Shown here piece after piece: positions 45,536-53,094 of a DNA stretch of 64,000 bases (position 1 is its first letter; each line of letters starts with the position of its first letter). Position numbers and translations under genes: made by a program. Origin of the DNA: Chloroherpetonaceae bacterium (GTDB lineage Bacteria; Bacteroidota; Chlorobiia; Chlorobiales; Thermochlorobacteraceae); the NCBI GenBank assembly GCA_033763895.1, contig JANRJQ010000010.1:438146-502145 (forward strand). Reading direction: 5' to 3'. The notes below the pieces were generated by a model. The model ran no database searches and was not told where the DNA came from. It saw only the letters and a list, made by a program, of their open reading frames with translations.

Positions 45536-46456
45536 CTACGAGAGAGACGGAGGTTTTTCCTTAAGAATACCTTCAATTTCTTCTTCAATCGAAGGAATTG
45601 AAAAGGGTAATATCGATTTCAATTTATTATTTGAAAGGCTACAGTCTTTTGGACGAGGAGGAATAGAAATGATTTCCGAAAGCAGTACGGATTGATATGC
45701 CGATTCGGGTATTGAAAGAGACTTACAAACCTTTGCACCGAATTGGAAACGAGAAAGTCGTTCATTCCCTACGGTATGAAAAATGCCGGAAACTTCCCGT
45801 AATGAACCGATCGAAAACTCAAGAGCAACCTTCGCGACTGTGGAAGCTGAGATTGGTGTGCGATATTCATCGGCAAAAAATTTAATGCTTTTCCCTTCTC
45901 GGTATGCATTTAGTAGTTGTTCATTTACACCGCGAGTTGCTCGAGGCGAATGACCAAGCATAATGGTTGTTCGAAGAATCGTATAGGATTCACAATAGGT
46001 TTGAACCGCTAATTCTCCGTCAAGTTTTGTTTGGGCGTAAATGCTGATAGGGTGGGTCTCATCTGTTTCGCTGTACATGCCCTTTTCGCCATCAAACACG
46101 AGGTCTGTTGAAATGTAAATAAGTTTCGTACCAAATAGACCACAAATTTTTGCTAAGCTCAGCGTGGAAAATCGGTTGATGATTTCTGCTTCGGCAGGCT
46201 TGATTTCGCAAGTCACCGGATCAGACATCGCGGCCGTATGAATGATACACTCAGGTTTCCATTGAGATACAATATTCCAAAGATCAGTTTCATAAGAAAG
46301 ATTCAGCATTTGAGTCTGATGGCCTAAAGCAAACCACGAGGGCAATTTGAAGTTGCTGCCTTGTGTGGCTAAAATCTCATGAATTCCATTGGTAAAAAAA
46401 AGGCGGCAAAGATTGCCGCCTAAAAGTCCGCTAGAACCGGTAAGGAGTATTTTCAT
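45536..46456 (-). CDS. RmlD-like SDR / dTDP-4-dehydrorhamnose reductase family protein
   Basis: A 306-residue extended SDR: NAD(P) motif TGSSGLLGG, IIHTAAMSDPVTCE, YISTDLVFDG and YxxxK in SIYAQTKLDGE. The fold family RmlD includes sugar reductases and methionine adenosyltransferase beta-like proteins. No other dTDP-rhamnose genes lie near, so the substrate is open. It follows the exported 254-residue protein gene by eight bases on the minus strand. Confidence 0.85.
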   Translation of the reverse strand: MKILLTGSSGLLGGNLCRLFFTNGIHEILATQGSNFKLPSWFALGHQTQMLNLSYETDLWNIVSQWKPECIIHTAAMSDPVTCEIKPAEAEIINRFSTLSLAKICGLFGTKLIYISTDLVFDGEKGMYSETDETHPISIYAQTKLDGELAVQTYCESYTILRTTIMLGHSPRATRGVNEQLLNAYREGKSIKFFADEYRTPISASTVAKVALEFSIGSLREVSGIFHTVGNERLSRFQFGAKVCKSLSIPESAYQSVLLSEIISIPPRPKDCSLSNNKLKSILPFSIPSIEEEIEGILKEKPPSLS

Positions 46457-46464
46457 TTTAAAAA

Positions 46465-47229
46465 TTATTCAACACGATCAACATATCGTTCAATGACGGA
46501 ATTCAATTGAACCAACTCTGAAACATTTTTTCTAGAAAGTATAACTTTTAGATTGCTAAGGAGATAATTTTCTAATCGGCCACCAAGGCGCTCAGCGAAA
46601 TCGTCGTTGGTTGAAAGGGCAAGTGTAAATTTACTTAACATGTGAAGCCGTGCGCGTTGGAAAATGCGTTCTCTGAAATAGCCTTCAGCTAATCCGGCAC
46701 TATGTACTTCGTTGACTAAGATTTGTTCTAAATCGCGATCAAAATCATTACGGCGTGCTTTGATATTGGTTAATGGCGCTTTGTTAGGGGTGTTCCATTG
46801 CAATTCAAAGAGTTCTCGTTCTACCCCTGAACTTAGGCTGCCGTCGAAGCGGAGTGTCGGTCTGGTGAAAACAGGAATTGAAAATCCTCGTCCTAAAGCA
46901 AGATCGACAATCAAAGATGAAACAAGTTCAGAATTATCTTGAATTTCAAGTGTAAGAATTCTGCTGACTGAATCGGGGTTGAATTCTAATGGAAAATAGG
47001 TACTCTCTAAGGTTCGCAGCTGCTGATCGACTCGGCGTTTGATCAGTTCAAAAAATGCGCCCTCTGTGCCCCTTGCACGAAGAAGCGACTTCAGAGAATC
47101 CGGAGAAACCTCTCGTCGGTTATTGAGCGGTGCATCGCCTCGTCGTCTTTGGGCATATGAATCTGACGGAAAAACTATAAAAAGCGCAATTAGAAAAAGT
47201 AAGCCGTTAAAAAACTTGAACTTCGACAT
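46465..47229 (-). CDS. Exported protein of unknown function
   Basis: A 254-residue protein with a signal peptide (FNGLLFLIALFIVFPSDSYAQ) followed by an RRRGD stretch. The rest is mostly helical, rich in Arg, Leu and Glu (for example LLRARGTEGAFFELIKRRV and FERLG-like repeats near the end), without Cys. I recognise no family. It lies 29 bases after the msrB gene and eight bases before rmlD-like on the same strand. A periplasmic location is likely. Confidence 0.6.
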   Translation of the reverse strand: MSKFKFFNGLLFLIALFIVFPSDSYAQRRRGDAPLNNRREVSPDSLKSLLRARGTEGAFFELIKRRVDQQLRTLESTYFPLEFNPDSVSRILTLEIQDNSELVSSLIVDLALGRGFSIPVFTRPTLRFDGSLSSGVERELFELQWNTPNKAPLTNIKARRNDFDRDLEQILVNEVHSAGLAEGYFRERIFQRARLHMLSKFTLALSTNDDFAERLGGRLENYLLSNLKVILSRKNVSELVQLNSVIERYVDRVE

Positions 47230-47258
47230 AGTTTGAAATTTGTTTCTTGATCTAAATT

Positions 47259-47672
47259 TTATTTTTTAGTCGCCTTTACTGAAGGGACAAAATTAAGCGA
47301 GACTGAATTTATGCAATACCTCAGGCCTGTTGGCATTTGCGGGGCATCATCAAATACATGCCCGAGATGACTTCCGCATTGGTTGCAATGAACCTCGATT
47401 CTTTTCATTCCAAACGAGCGATCTTCATCGGTAGAAATACTAGAATCCGCGAGAGGCTTAAAAAAACTTGGCCAACCGGTTCCGGAGTCAAATTTTGTTT
47501 CTGAGGAGAAAAGTTCATTCCCACAAGCGGCGCAGGTGTAAGTTCCAACATCTTTGAAATTGTAATATTTACCTGTGAACGCTCGTTCTGTGCCTTTTTC
47601 TCGCAAAACCCGATACTCTTCAGGGGTTAGGCAGGTTTGCCATTCCTGTTCTGATCGTTCAATCTTCTTCAT
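47259..47672 (-). CDS. msrB: Peptide methionine-R-sulfoxide reductase
   Basis: A 137-residue MsrB that repairs methionine-R-sulfoxide. The catalytic Cys is C120 in RYCINSVSL, and the structural zinc site is C47/C50 and C96/C99 (CAACG and CNQCG). Other family motifs are SGTGWPSF and HLGHVFDD. It has no signal peptide and is cytoplasmic. A textbook Bacteroidota-type promoter lies about 50 bases upstream. Confidence 0.96.
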   Translation of the reverse strand: MKKIERSEQEWQTCLTPEEYRVLREKGTERAFTGKYYNFKDVGTYTCAACGNELFSSETKFDSGTGWPSFFKPLADSSISTDEDRSFGMKRIEVHCNQCGSHLGHVFDDAPQMPTGLRYCINSVSLNFVPSVKATKK

Positions 47673-47722
47673 CGGTGATTATTTCTCTTTCATTCTAAAT
47701 AAATCCGTTTAGCATTAAGTAA

Positions 47723-47752
47723 CAAATATAACGGCTTTTTACTTTTAACAAA
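47723..47752 (-). promoter_or_regulatory. Bacteroidota-type promoter for msrB
   Basis: On the minus strand TTTG (plus-strand 47749-47752) is followed after 18 bases by TATATTTG (47723-47730), an exact match to TAnnTTTG at normal spacing, with a leader of about 50 bases to the msrB ATG. The best promoter match I found in this window. Confidence 0.7.
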
Positions 47753-48052
47753 TTAACAGATTGAAAAATCTCCCTTCTCAAGGAAGGTGGCTATGGTGTT
47801 TAAAAATTCCTGATCTAACGCATTTTGCCACTGTTTAACACGCCTAAGTGTTTGAGCTAACTGAAACGCATCGTATGAAGAAACAAAATGACCATCAGAG
47901 GAGAAATAAAGCCGTTCCCAATTTTCGCTATCACACTCAAGAGGTTTCCACCCGTGGTCTTTTGCAAGGAGAAGAATCTCTTCCCAAGGATGATTCCCGA
48001 TATGGAAACTTTCTTCCATTTGGTTGGACAACCGTTTTAATTCAATGGGCAT
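47753..48052 (-). CDS. Small hypothetical protein
   Basis: A 99-residue soluble protein, acidic, with several Trp (HPWEEILLLAKDHGWKPLE, ENWERLYF) and a predicted helix at the end. Its ATG lies one base after the stop of the EamA gene upstream, so it is probably translated with it. No family recognised; the coupled start is the main support for it being real. Confidence 0.55.
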   Translation of the reverse strand: MPIELKRLSNQMEESFHIGNHPWEEILLLAKDHGWKPLECDSENWERLYFSSDGHFVSSYDAFQLAQTLRRVKQWQNALDQEFLNTIATFLEKGDFSIC

Positions 48053-48053
48053 T

Positions 48054-49001
48054 TTAGGATTTTTCCGAAATAAAAAAGCTGATAATCAGCATAACCGCAC
48101 CCAAGTATCCAAGAGGCGATAACACCTCATCTAAAAACAGATAAGCGAAACCGGCTGAAAAGACGGCTTCGAGCATAAAGATGATGGAAGCGCGGGCAGG
48201 TGTGGTATCTTTTTGATACCGAGTTTGAACGAGCGTCGAAATGAGTGTCGCAACCGTTGCTAAATAAAATAAGGCTCCCGCAAAATTTATGCTAAAAAGC
48301 GAAGCCTCGGAAAAGGTGGATTGTTGAGGCTCAAAAAACGAACCAATACCACTTAAAAATGCACAAGCTGCAATCTGAACAAACGCTAGTTTATAGGTTA
48401 CATTTTGTTCAGTAATGAATTGAGGGGAACTTGTTGTTCGGTCGAGTTCAAGAATTAAAAGTGCAAAGAAAAAAGCACAAACAAGCGTAAGCAAATCGCC
48501 AATATTCAGCGAGGCAAAGAAAGTTGAGAATGACGTACCACTTGCGCCTGAAAGTAAGTAAATGCCTGTGAAAGCAATTCCCGATGCTGCCCACGACCAA
48601 GTCGAAAGCGTCTTTTTATAAAACAGAGCTTGAAGGAGCGGAGTGAAAATGACATAACTCCCTGTGATAAACCCGGAATTTGATGCTGTGGTATAACTAA
48701 GGCCGGCTGTTTGGGCGGCAAATCCAATAAAATTCCAAAGGGATAAAAGGAAAGCAGCCTTTAACAATTGAATGGAAAATGGAAATAACTTTTTCCAAAA
48801 GAATAGAAGAAATAACAGTGCCGCAAGGGTAAAGCGTAAAGACAAGAAAAGTAAAGGAGGAACAGAGGATAAGATGATTTTGATAATGACAAATGTCGTG
48901 CCCCAACCAAGCGTAATCACCAATAGAAAAAACTCAGCGCGAAGCTGCTCAGAATTCTTTTCCTTGAAGAGTCGTCGCAAATAAAAAGAAGATGGAGTCA
49001 A
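48054..49001 (-). CDS. EamA/DMT-superfamily transporter
   Basis: A 315-residue inner-membrane protein with ten predicted helices in two EamA repeats: LGWGTTFVIIKIILSSVPPL with LSLRFTLAALLF in the first, and LVQTRYQKDTTPARASIIFMLEAVFSAGFAYLFLDE in the second. EamA proteins export or import small metabolites such as amino acids; the substrate cannot be predicted. The start is a TTG at 49001, because no ATG is found before the first helix; another TTG a few codons on is possible. Confidence 0.87.
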   Translation of the reverse strand: MTPSSFYLRRLFKEKNSEQLRAEFFLLVITLGWGTTFVIIKIILSSVPPLLFLSLRFTLAALLFLLFFWKKLFPFSIQLLKAAFLLSLWNFIGFAAQTAGLSYTTASNSGFITGSYVIFTPLLQALFYKKTLSTWSWAASGIAFTGIYLLSGASGTSFSTFFASLNIGDLLTLVCAFFFALLILELDRTTSSPQFITEQNVTYKLAFVQIAACAFLSGIGSFFEPQQSTFSEASLFSINFAGALFYLATVATLISTLVQTRYQKDTTPARASIIFMLEAVFSAGFAYLFLDEVLSPLGYLGAVMLIISFFISEKS

Positions 49002-49026
49002 TGATTGATAATGTAAGTATTAGGCA

Positions 49027-49392
49027 TTAGGCTCCAACGAAAATGATGTCGTTATCAACTACAACTTTTAATCTTGTTAGGTCTGCTATCGGGCAAGGTC
49101 CGCTGACACATACACCTGTTTCAGGATGAAACATTGCCCAATGAGTTCGGCAGATCAAGTATCGCTTATCGGCTGTAAAAGCGCCTTTCTGCTCACTTGC
49201 GATTGGAACATCAGCATGAGGACAAATGTTGAGATACGCATAGATCTCATCATTGTGTTTAATAAGAAATCCCTCTCGAAGTGATTCTCCTATTTTGATG
49301 GAAAAAAGAATGGATTTTCCTTCGTCCAATTCATCGACGGCCACGACTTCTTGAAGCCCCATAACGGATTTGGAATATTCAGTTTCGACCAT
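49027..49392 (-). CDS. Rieske [2Fe-2S] domain protein
   Basis: A 121-residue soluble protein built of one Rieske domain. The cluster ligands are C57/H59 (NICPHAD) and C81/H84 (CRTHWAMF). The lack of a transmembrane helix and the FHPETGVCVSGPCP segment point to the ferredoxin subunit type (NirD- or BphF-like) rather than to a cytochrome bc complex. The electron partner is unknown. It precedes the EamA gene by 25 bases. Confidence 0.9.
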   Translation of the reverse strand: MVETEYSKSVMGLQEVVAVDELDEGKSILFSIKIGESLREGFLIKHNDEIYAYLNICPHADVPIASEQKGAFTADKRYLICRTHWAMFHPETGVCVSGPCPIADLTRLKVVVDNDIIFVGA

Positions 49393-49599
49393 TTTCTTAT
49401 AAAAGCAAAAACGCAGGTTACGAATTAAAGCGAATTTACTCGATAGTAATTGATTATTAAAGAAAGTGTGAACAAAGTTCCATCATTAATCTTTCAATAA
49501 TCATACTTAACTGCAAGATTATACAAACTTTCTCTCCTAATATAATTTTAGAATCCATAAATTGAAATGCTCTTTTTTTCAATTGAAAAAGAAAAAATA

Positions 49600-49851
49600 A
49601 TGTTAAGAGGGAGTCAGGAAAATAAACCGGTTGAACCGAAAGAAACGCAACCAATTCAAAACATAAGCGGTGTCATGAAGGAATATTTCGGGAATCATCA
49701 TCAAGCATCGATTTCAAATTCATTATCCGAAGTAAAAAATAAAATGGCACGATTTGTGAAAGAAAACCCGGGAAAATCGGCAATGATTGCTTTGGGAGTG
49801 GGCGTTATTCTGGGTTGGATGTTTTCATCAGCAAAAGAAAATAAATCGTAA
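49600..49851 (+). CDS. Small membrane protein of YqjD/ElaB-like layout
   Basis: An 83-residue protein: a polar N-terminus, an amphipathic helix (SLSEVKNKMARFVKENPG) and one C-terminal membrane helix (KSAMIALGVGVILGWMFSS). This is the layout of YqjD/ElaB/DUF883 ribosome-associated membrane proteins, although similarity is by shape and by the PGKSAMIALGVGVILG stretch only. I chose the ATG at 49600; an ATG at 49567 in the same frame is possible. Its stop overlaps the start of the YqjE-like gene (TAATG). Confidence 0.65.
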   Translation: MLRGSQENKPVEPKETQPIQNISGVMKEYFGNHHQASISNSLSEVKNKMARFVKENPGKSAMIALGVGVILGWMFSSAKENKS

Positions 49852-50291
49852 TGCTAAAAGAGTCTTCAAATATTGACAATGGAAAAGAGGCTTTGGGTGA
49901 TCTTTTTAAGAGAAACCTTTCTGAAACTTATCGTGATATTTCTGAGATTATTCGTGCGAAAATTGAACTAGCGAAGTTAGATGTGTTTGAAGTATTCGCT
50001 GAATTTTCTTCGTTTTTTATAGCTGGATTGATAGGTTTTGGGGGTTTCTTGTTGCTTCTTCTTTCCCTTGCTTTTTACCTTGGTGAAATTTTCGGTAAAA
50101 CATCGTTGGGTTTTTTGACAGTTGGGTGTGCTCTTTTGGTAATCAGTTTTCTCCTTTATAAAGTGATGCATGAGGAATTTAAAGCATTTATTTTACACCG
50201 ATTATTCAAGTCCGAAGGTGAAGCCTCTCTTGGAAAAAACGAGAAGAGTGTCAAGAAGAAATCTGAATTGATCGAAGAAGAAAGAGGATAA
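49851..50291 (+). CDS. YqjE / phage-holin-superfamily membrane protein (PF07332 type)
   Basis: A 146-residue protein with a helical N-terminus (ETYRDISEIIRAKIELAKLDVFEV) and two adjacent membrane helices (FFIAGLIGFGGFLLLLLSLAFYL and LGFLTVGCALLVISFLLYKV), then a charged tail. This matches the phage holin superfamily type III (YqjE). Despite the name, this family is mostly chromosomal and nothing around it is phage. It is coupled by TAATG to the YqjD-like gene and followed after two bases by a third member of the trio. Confidence 0.75.
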   Translation: MLKESSNIDNGKEALGDLFKRNLSETYRDISEIIRAKIELAKLDVFEVFAEFSSFFIAGLIGFGGFLLLLLSLAFYLGEIFGKTSLGFLTVGCALLVISFLLYKVMHEEFKAFILHRLFKSEGEASLGKNEKSVKKKSELIEEERG

Positions 50292-50293
50292 AA

Positions 50294-50842
50294 ATGGTTC
50301 ATGATCGAAATCAAGAACAAACGATTCAACGAAACATTGAATATCGGCGAAATAGGCTTCGTGAAGTGATCGAAGGTAGAGAAAGAGAAATGCTCTTAAG
50401 AGCTGAAAAGTTTGGGAATTCATTAATGACCGCAACCTCTGTATCATTGACCAAATCTGCAAAAAAATTTGCGACAAAGACCTTGAACCCAACTCATGCA
50501 GTATCTCGAAACCCGTTATTAACCCTTTCGGTTATCGCGAGCATTGGATTTTTGGGAGGCATTTGGTTAGGTAAGAATTTTAAGAAGCAAAATGACAGGG
50601 TTTCAAAAGTGAACATTGGCGAGGCTTTGATTGCGAGTAAGGTGATCGAATCTCACCAAAAAGGAAATCAGGAGCAACAAAAAGCTCAAATAAATTCATT
50701 GCCTAAACAGAGAAATGCATTGATTGAAGGAGTAAAGGAATTTGTTTACGATCGAGTGAAAGAGATCGCAATTGGTTATGCAACCGATTATGCGATAAGA
50801 ATGTTAGGCAAAACAAGAAATGAAAAAAGAAAAAAACAATAG
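50294..50842 (+). CDS. Third membrane protein of the YqjD/YqjE-like trio
   Basis: A 182-residue basic protein with an N-terminal charged helix (RRNRLREVIEGREREMLL), one membrane helix (PLLTLSVIASIGFLGGIWLGKNF, about 75-97) and a basic soluble end. The position, third after YqjD- and YqjE-like genes, matches YqjK/DUF3618-type proteins. Its 3' end overlaps the next gene by 23 bases in another frame. Confidence 0.6.
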   Translation: MVHDRNQEQTIQRNIEYRRNRLREVIEGREREMLLRAEKFGNSLMTATSVSLTKSAKKFATKTLNPTHAVSRNPLLTLSVIASIGFLGGIWLGKNFKKQNDRVSKVNIGEALIASKVIESHQKGNQEQQKAQINSLPKQRNALIEGVKEFVYDRVKEIAIGYATDYAIRMLGKTRNEKRKKQ

Positions 50843-51806
50843 CACTAAGCAACTTATGCCCTATACAACACCAAGGCTTGAACTGTTAGAAACTTTCAAT
50901 GAAAATCGTGAAAATGCATATTGTGTGGCATTTTCACCGAATAAAAAAACTTTTGCCGCTGCCGGTGGGCTTCGTTCGGTGTTTATCTATGATGCTTTTG
51001 AGAAAAAGCCAATTGGCGGATTAACTGATCATCGCCAATCAGTTTATGCATTACTTTTTGCGCCAAGCGGGAGATGGTTTTTTTCGACGGGAAGAGATGG
51101 TTTTGTGTTTGTGTATGATGAAAAATTTGACAAGGTTGCAACGCTCTTGCCGGAGTATGATATGGCAACTGCAAACCCTCAGCTTTACCCCAATTACAGC
51201 TTAGCTTTAAATGCGAACGAAACCGAATTGGCTGTCGGCGCAACGGGCGGCGTACTTCGTATTTATGATACAGAAACTTGGAAATTGAAATCTGTTTTCC
51301 CCGTGCATCAAGGCAATATTCGATCGGTGGCGTATTCTTCAAATGGAAAACTAATGGCTACAGGCAGCAGTGATAGAACCGTAAATATTATTCATCCCGA
51401 AACAAAAACAGTTCTTCAAACCATTTCTGGTCATGCAGATACCGTATTCTCTGTATTGTTTTCTCCTGATTCAAAACTTTTTATGACGGGAGGAAAAGAT
51501 GCGCGTCTAAGAATTTGGGATGTCGAGGGAACCGAATTGAAACCTAAAGTGAAGATTTTAGCCCATACCTTTTCGATTAAAGCAATGGCTTATCTGCCGA
51601 TTTCTCAAGAATTGATTACTGTCAGTCAAGATAAAACCATAAAGCGATGGGATTTTGAAAATGCAGTATGTTTGGAAACTGTGGATAGAACCTTTGGTGG
51701 TCATATTTTTACGATCAACTCTGTCGCGATTTCGACTGACGAAAAATTTTTGGTCACCGGAAGCGATGACAAAAAGGTCAAGTTGTGGTCGATTCTCTCC
51801 AATTAA
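50820..51806 (+). CDS. WD40-repeat beta-propeller protein
   Basis: A 328-residue protein made almost only of WD40 repeats, about seven blades, for example AYCVAFSPNKKTFAAAGG, SVYALLFAPSGRWFFSTGRDGFVFVYD, NIRSVAYSSNGKLMATGSSDRTVNI, VFSVLFSPDSKLFMTGGKDARLRIWD and TINSVAISTDEKFLVTGSDDKKVKLW. It has no signal peptide. The start overlaps the preceding gene by 23 bases. It probably is a protein-interaction platform; the partner is unknown. Confidence 0.88.
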   Translation: MKKEKNNSTKQLMPYTTPRLELLETFNENRENAYCVAFSPNKKTFAAAGGLRSVFIYDAFEKKPIGGLTDHRQSVYALLFAPSGRWFFSTGRDGFVFVYDEKFDKVATLLPEYDMATANPQLYPNYSLALNANETELAVGATGGVLRIYDTETWKLKSVFPVHQGNIRSVAYSSNGKLMATGSSDRTVNIIHPETKTVLQTISGHADTVFSVLFSPDSKLFMTGGKDARLRIWDVEGTELKPKVKILAHTFSIKAMAYLPISQELITVSQDKTIKRWDFENAVCLETVDRTFGGHIFTINSVAISTDEKFLVTGSDDKKVKLWSILSN

Positions 51807-51923
51807 CAATTCATCAAATTCTTAACTTTTTTCTGCCAATATCGTTGGGTGAAGTTTATCCCAAGAATCAACATTTTTCAATCTACTTGCGGATATCACT
51901 TCAAACTTCACTCATTCGGCTCG

Positions 51924-53075
51924 ATGGGCTTTGAAAAAAAATTTATAAGCATTTACGCTTGTTTTGTTTTTGGTCTCATTCTTCTCACCCAGATAGGATT
52001 TTCTCAAGAAAGCCCGGAAACTGTTGCGAAATCTTCCAGCGATACCTCTTCAATGATGCCAATGCCGGTCAAGCTTGATAATGGCATTGTCATTCCGATT
52101 GTCTTTACTTCACCAGAAACCCGAATTGGCGGCGGTGTGGTTGGCGTGTATTACTATCGATTTAATGGAGAACCAGTCGAATCCCGACCTTCAAATGTTA
52201 AGGGAGACATCATTTTCACTCAACAGAGGCAAATATTCATTCAACTCATCCCTCAATTTTACTTTGGAAATGAGGAAAATTTTTTTGACACCGAATTTTC
52301 GTTTATCCGTTTTACAGATCGTTTTTGGGGAATTGGGAGCCAAACGCCGGTAGTAAATGAAGAGCAATATGCCAACGATATTATTCGATTACGCATTGGG
52401 TATTATCGAAGGCTGAAGCAAGCAGTCAACTTTGGATTAATTTATCATTTTGAAAATTTTACCATTCGTGAACGAAAAGTAGGAGGATTGTTAGAACAAG
52501 GTGGATTATTCATTGGAAACAATGGTGCAAGGGTATCCGGCTTAGGGTTAGCTTTTAACTATGATTCAAGAAATAATCTTTTTTCCCCTTCAGAAGGAGT
52601 TTTTACGCAATTAACAACCACGCTTTATCTCGACTTATTGGGAAGCCAAACAAATTTTTACACTTTTGTTATAGACGCTCGCAAGTATTTTTCCGTAATA
52701 GATCATCATGTAATTGCTCTGCAAGGGTATTTCAGTGGAGCTGAGGGAGATGCTCCTTTTCAATTATTGCCAAGATTAGGGGGTAACGCAAGAATGCGTG
52801 GATTTTTTGAAGGAAGATTTCGAGATAAGCTATTTCTTGCGGCTCAAGCAGAGTATCGCTTTCCGCTTGTTTGGCGATTTGGTGGTGTTGTTTTTGGCGG
52901 TATCGGTGAAGTGGCTTCGCGAATCCAACAATTTTGGCTGCCGAATTTTCAAATCAGTTACGGCTTTGGTTTGCGCTTTTCGATTAATCCTGATGAAAAG
53001 GTTAATCTTCGTTTAGACTTTGGTTTTGGGAAGAACACAAGCGGCATTTATTTAACCGTCAACGAAGCTTTTTAG
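51924..53075 (+). CDS. BamA/surface-antigen-like outer-membrane beta-barrel protein
   Basis: A 383-residue protein started at the ATG at 51924, which gives a clean signal peptide (KKFISIYACFVFGLILLTQIGFSQ); the frame extends to a GTG at 51849. Alternating beta-strands fill the rest. The region GLGLAFNYDSRNNLFSPSEGVFTQL with GGNARMRGFFEGRFRDKLFLAAQAEYRFPL is the Omp85-type barrel pattern (bacterial surface antigen, D15). No POTRA domains are seen, so it is a barrel-only member and not BamA itself. It precedes the DUF5686 gene by 19 bases. Confidence 0.82.
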   Translation: MGFEKKFISIYACFVFGLILLTQIGFSQESPETVAKSSSDTSSMMPMPVKLDNGIVIPIVFTSPETRIGGGVVGVYYYRFNGEPVESRPSNVKGDIIFTQQRQIFIQLIPQFYFGNEENFFDTEFSFIRFTDRFWGIGSQTPVVNEEQYANDIIRLRIGYYRRLKQAVNFGLIYHFENFTIRERKVGGLLEQGGLFIGNNGARVSGLGLAFNYDSRNNLFSPSEGVFTQLTTTLYLDLLGSQTNFYTFVIDARKYFSVIDHHVIALQGYFSGAEGDAPFQLLPRLGGNARMRGFFEGRFRDKLFLAAQAEYRFPLVWRFGGVVFGGIGEVASRIQQFWLPNFQISYGFGLRFSINPDEKVNLRLDFGFGKNTSGIYLTVNEAF

Positions 53076-53094
53076 CATTTGAAACAATTATTCT

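Noticed and set aside
49851-50291. Phage-holin-family protein as a sign of prophage
   Set aside because: The family (YqjE type) is widely chromosomal, and no other phage gene, integrase or attachment site lies nearby.
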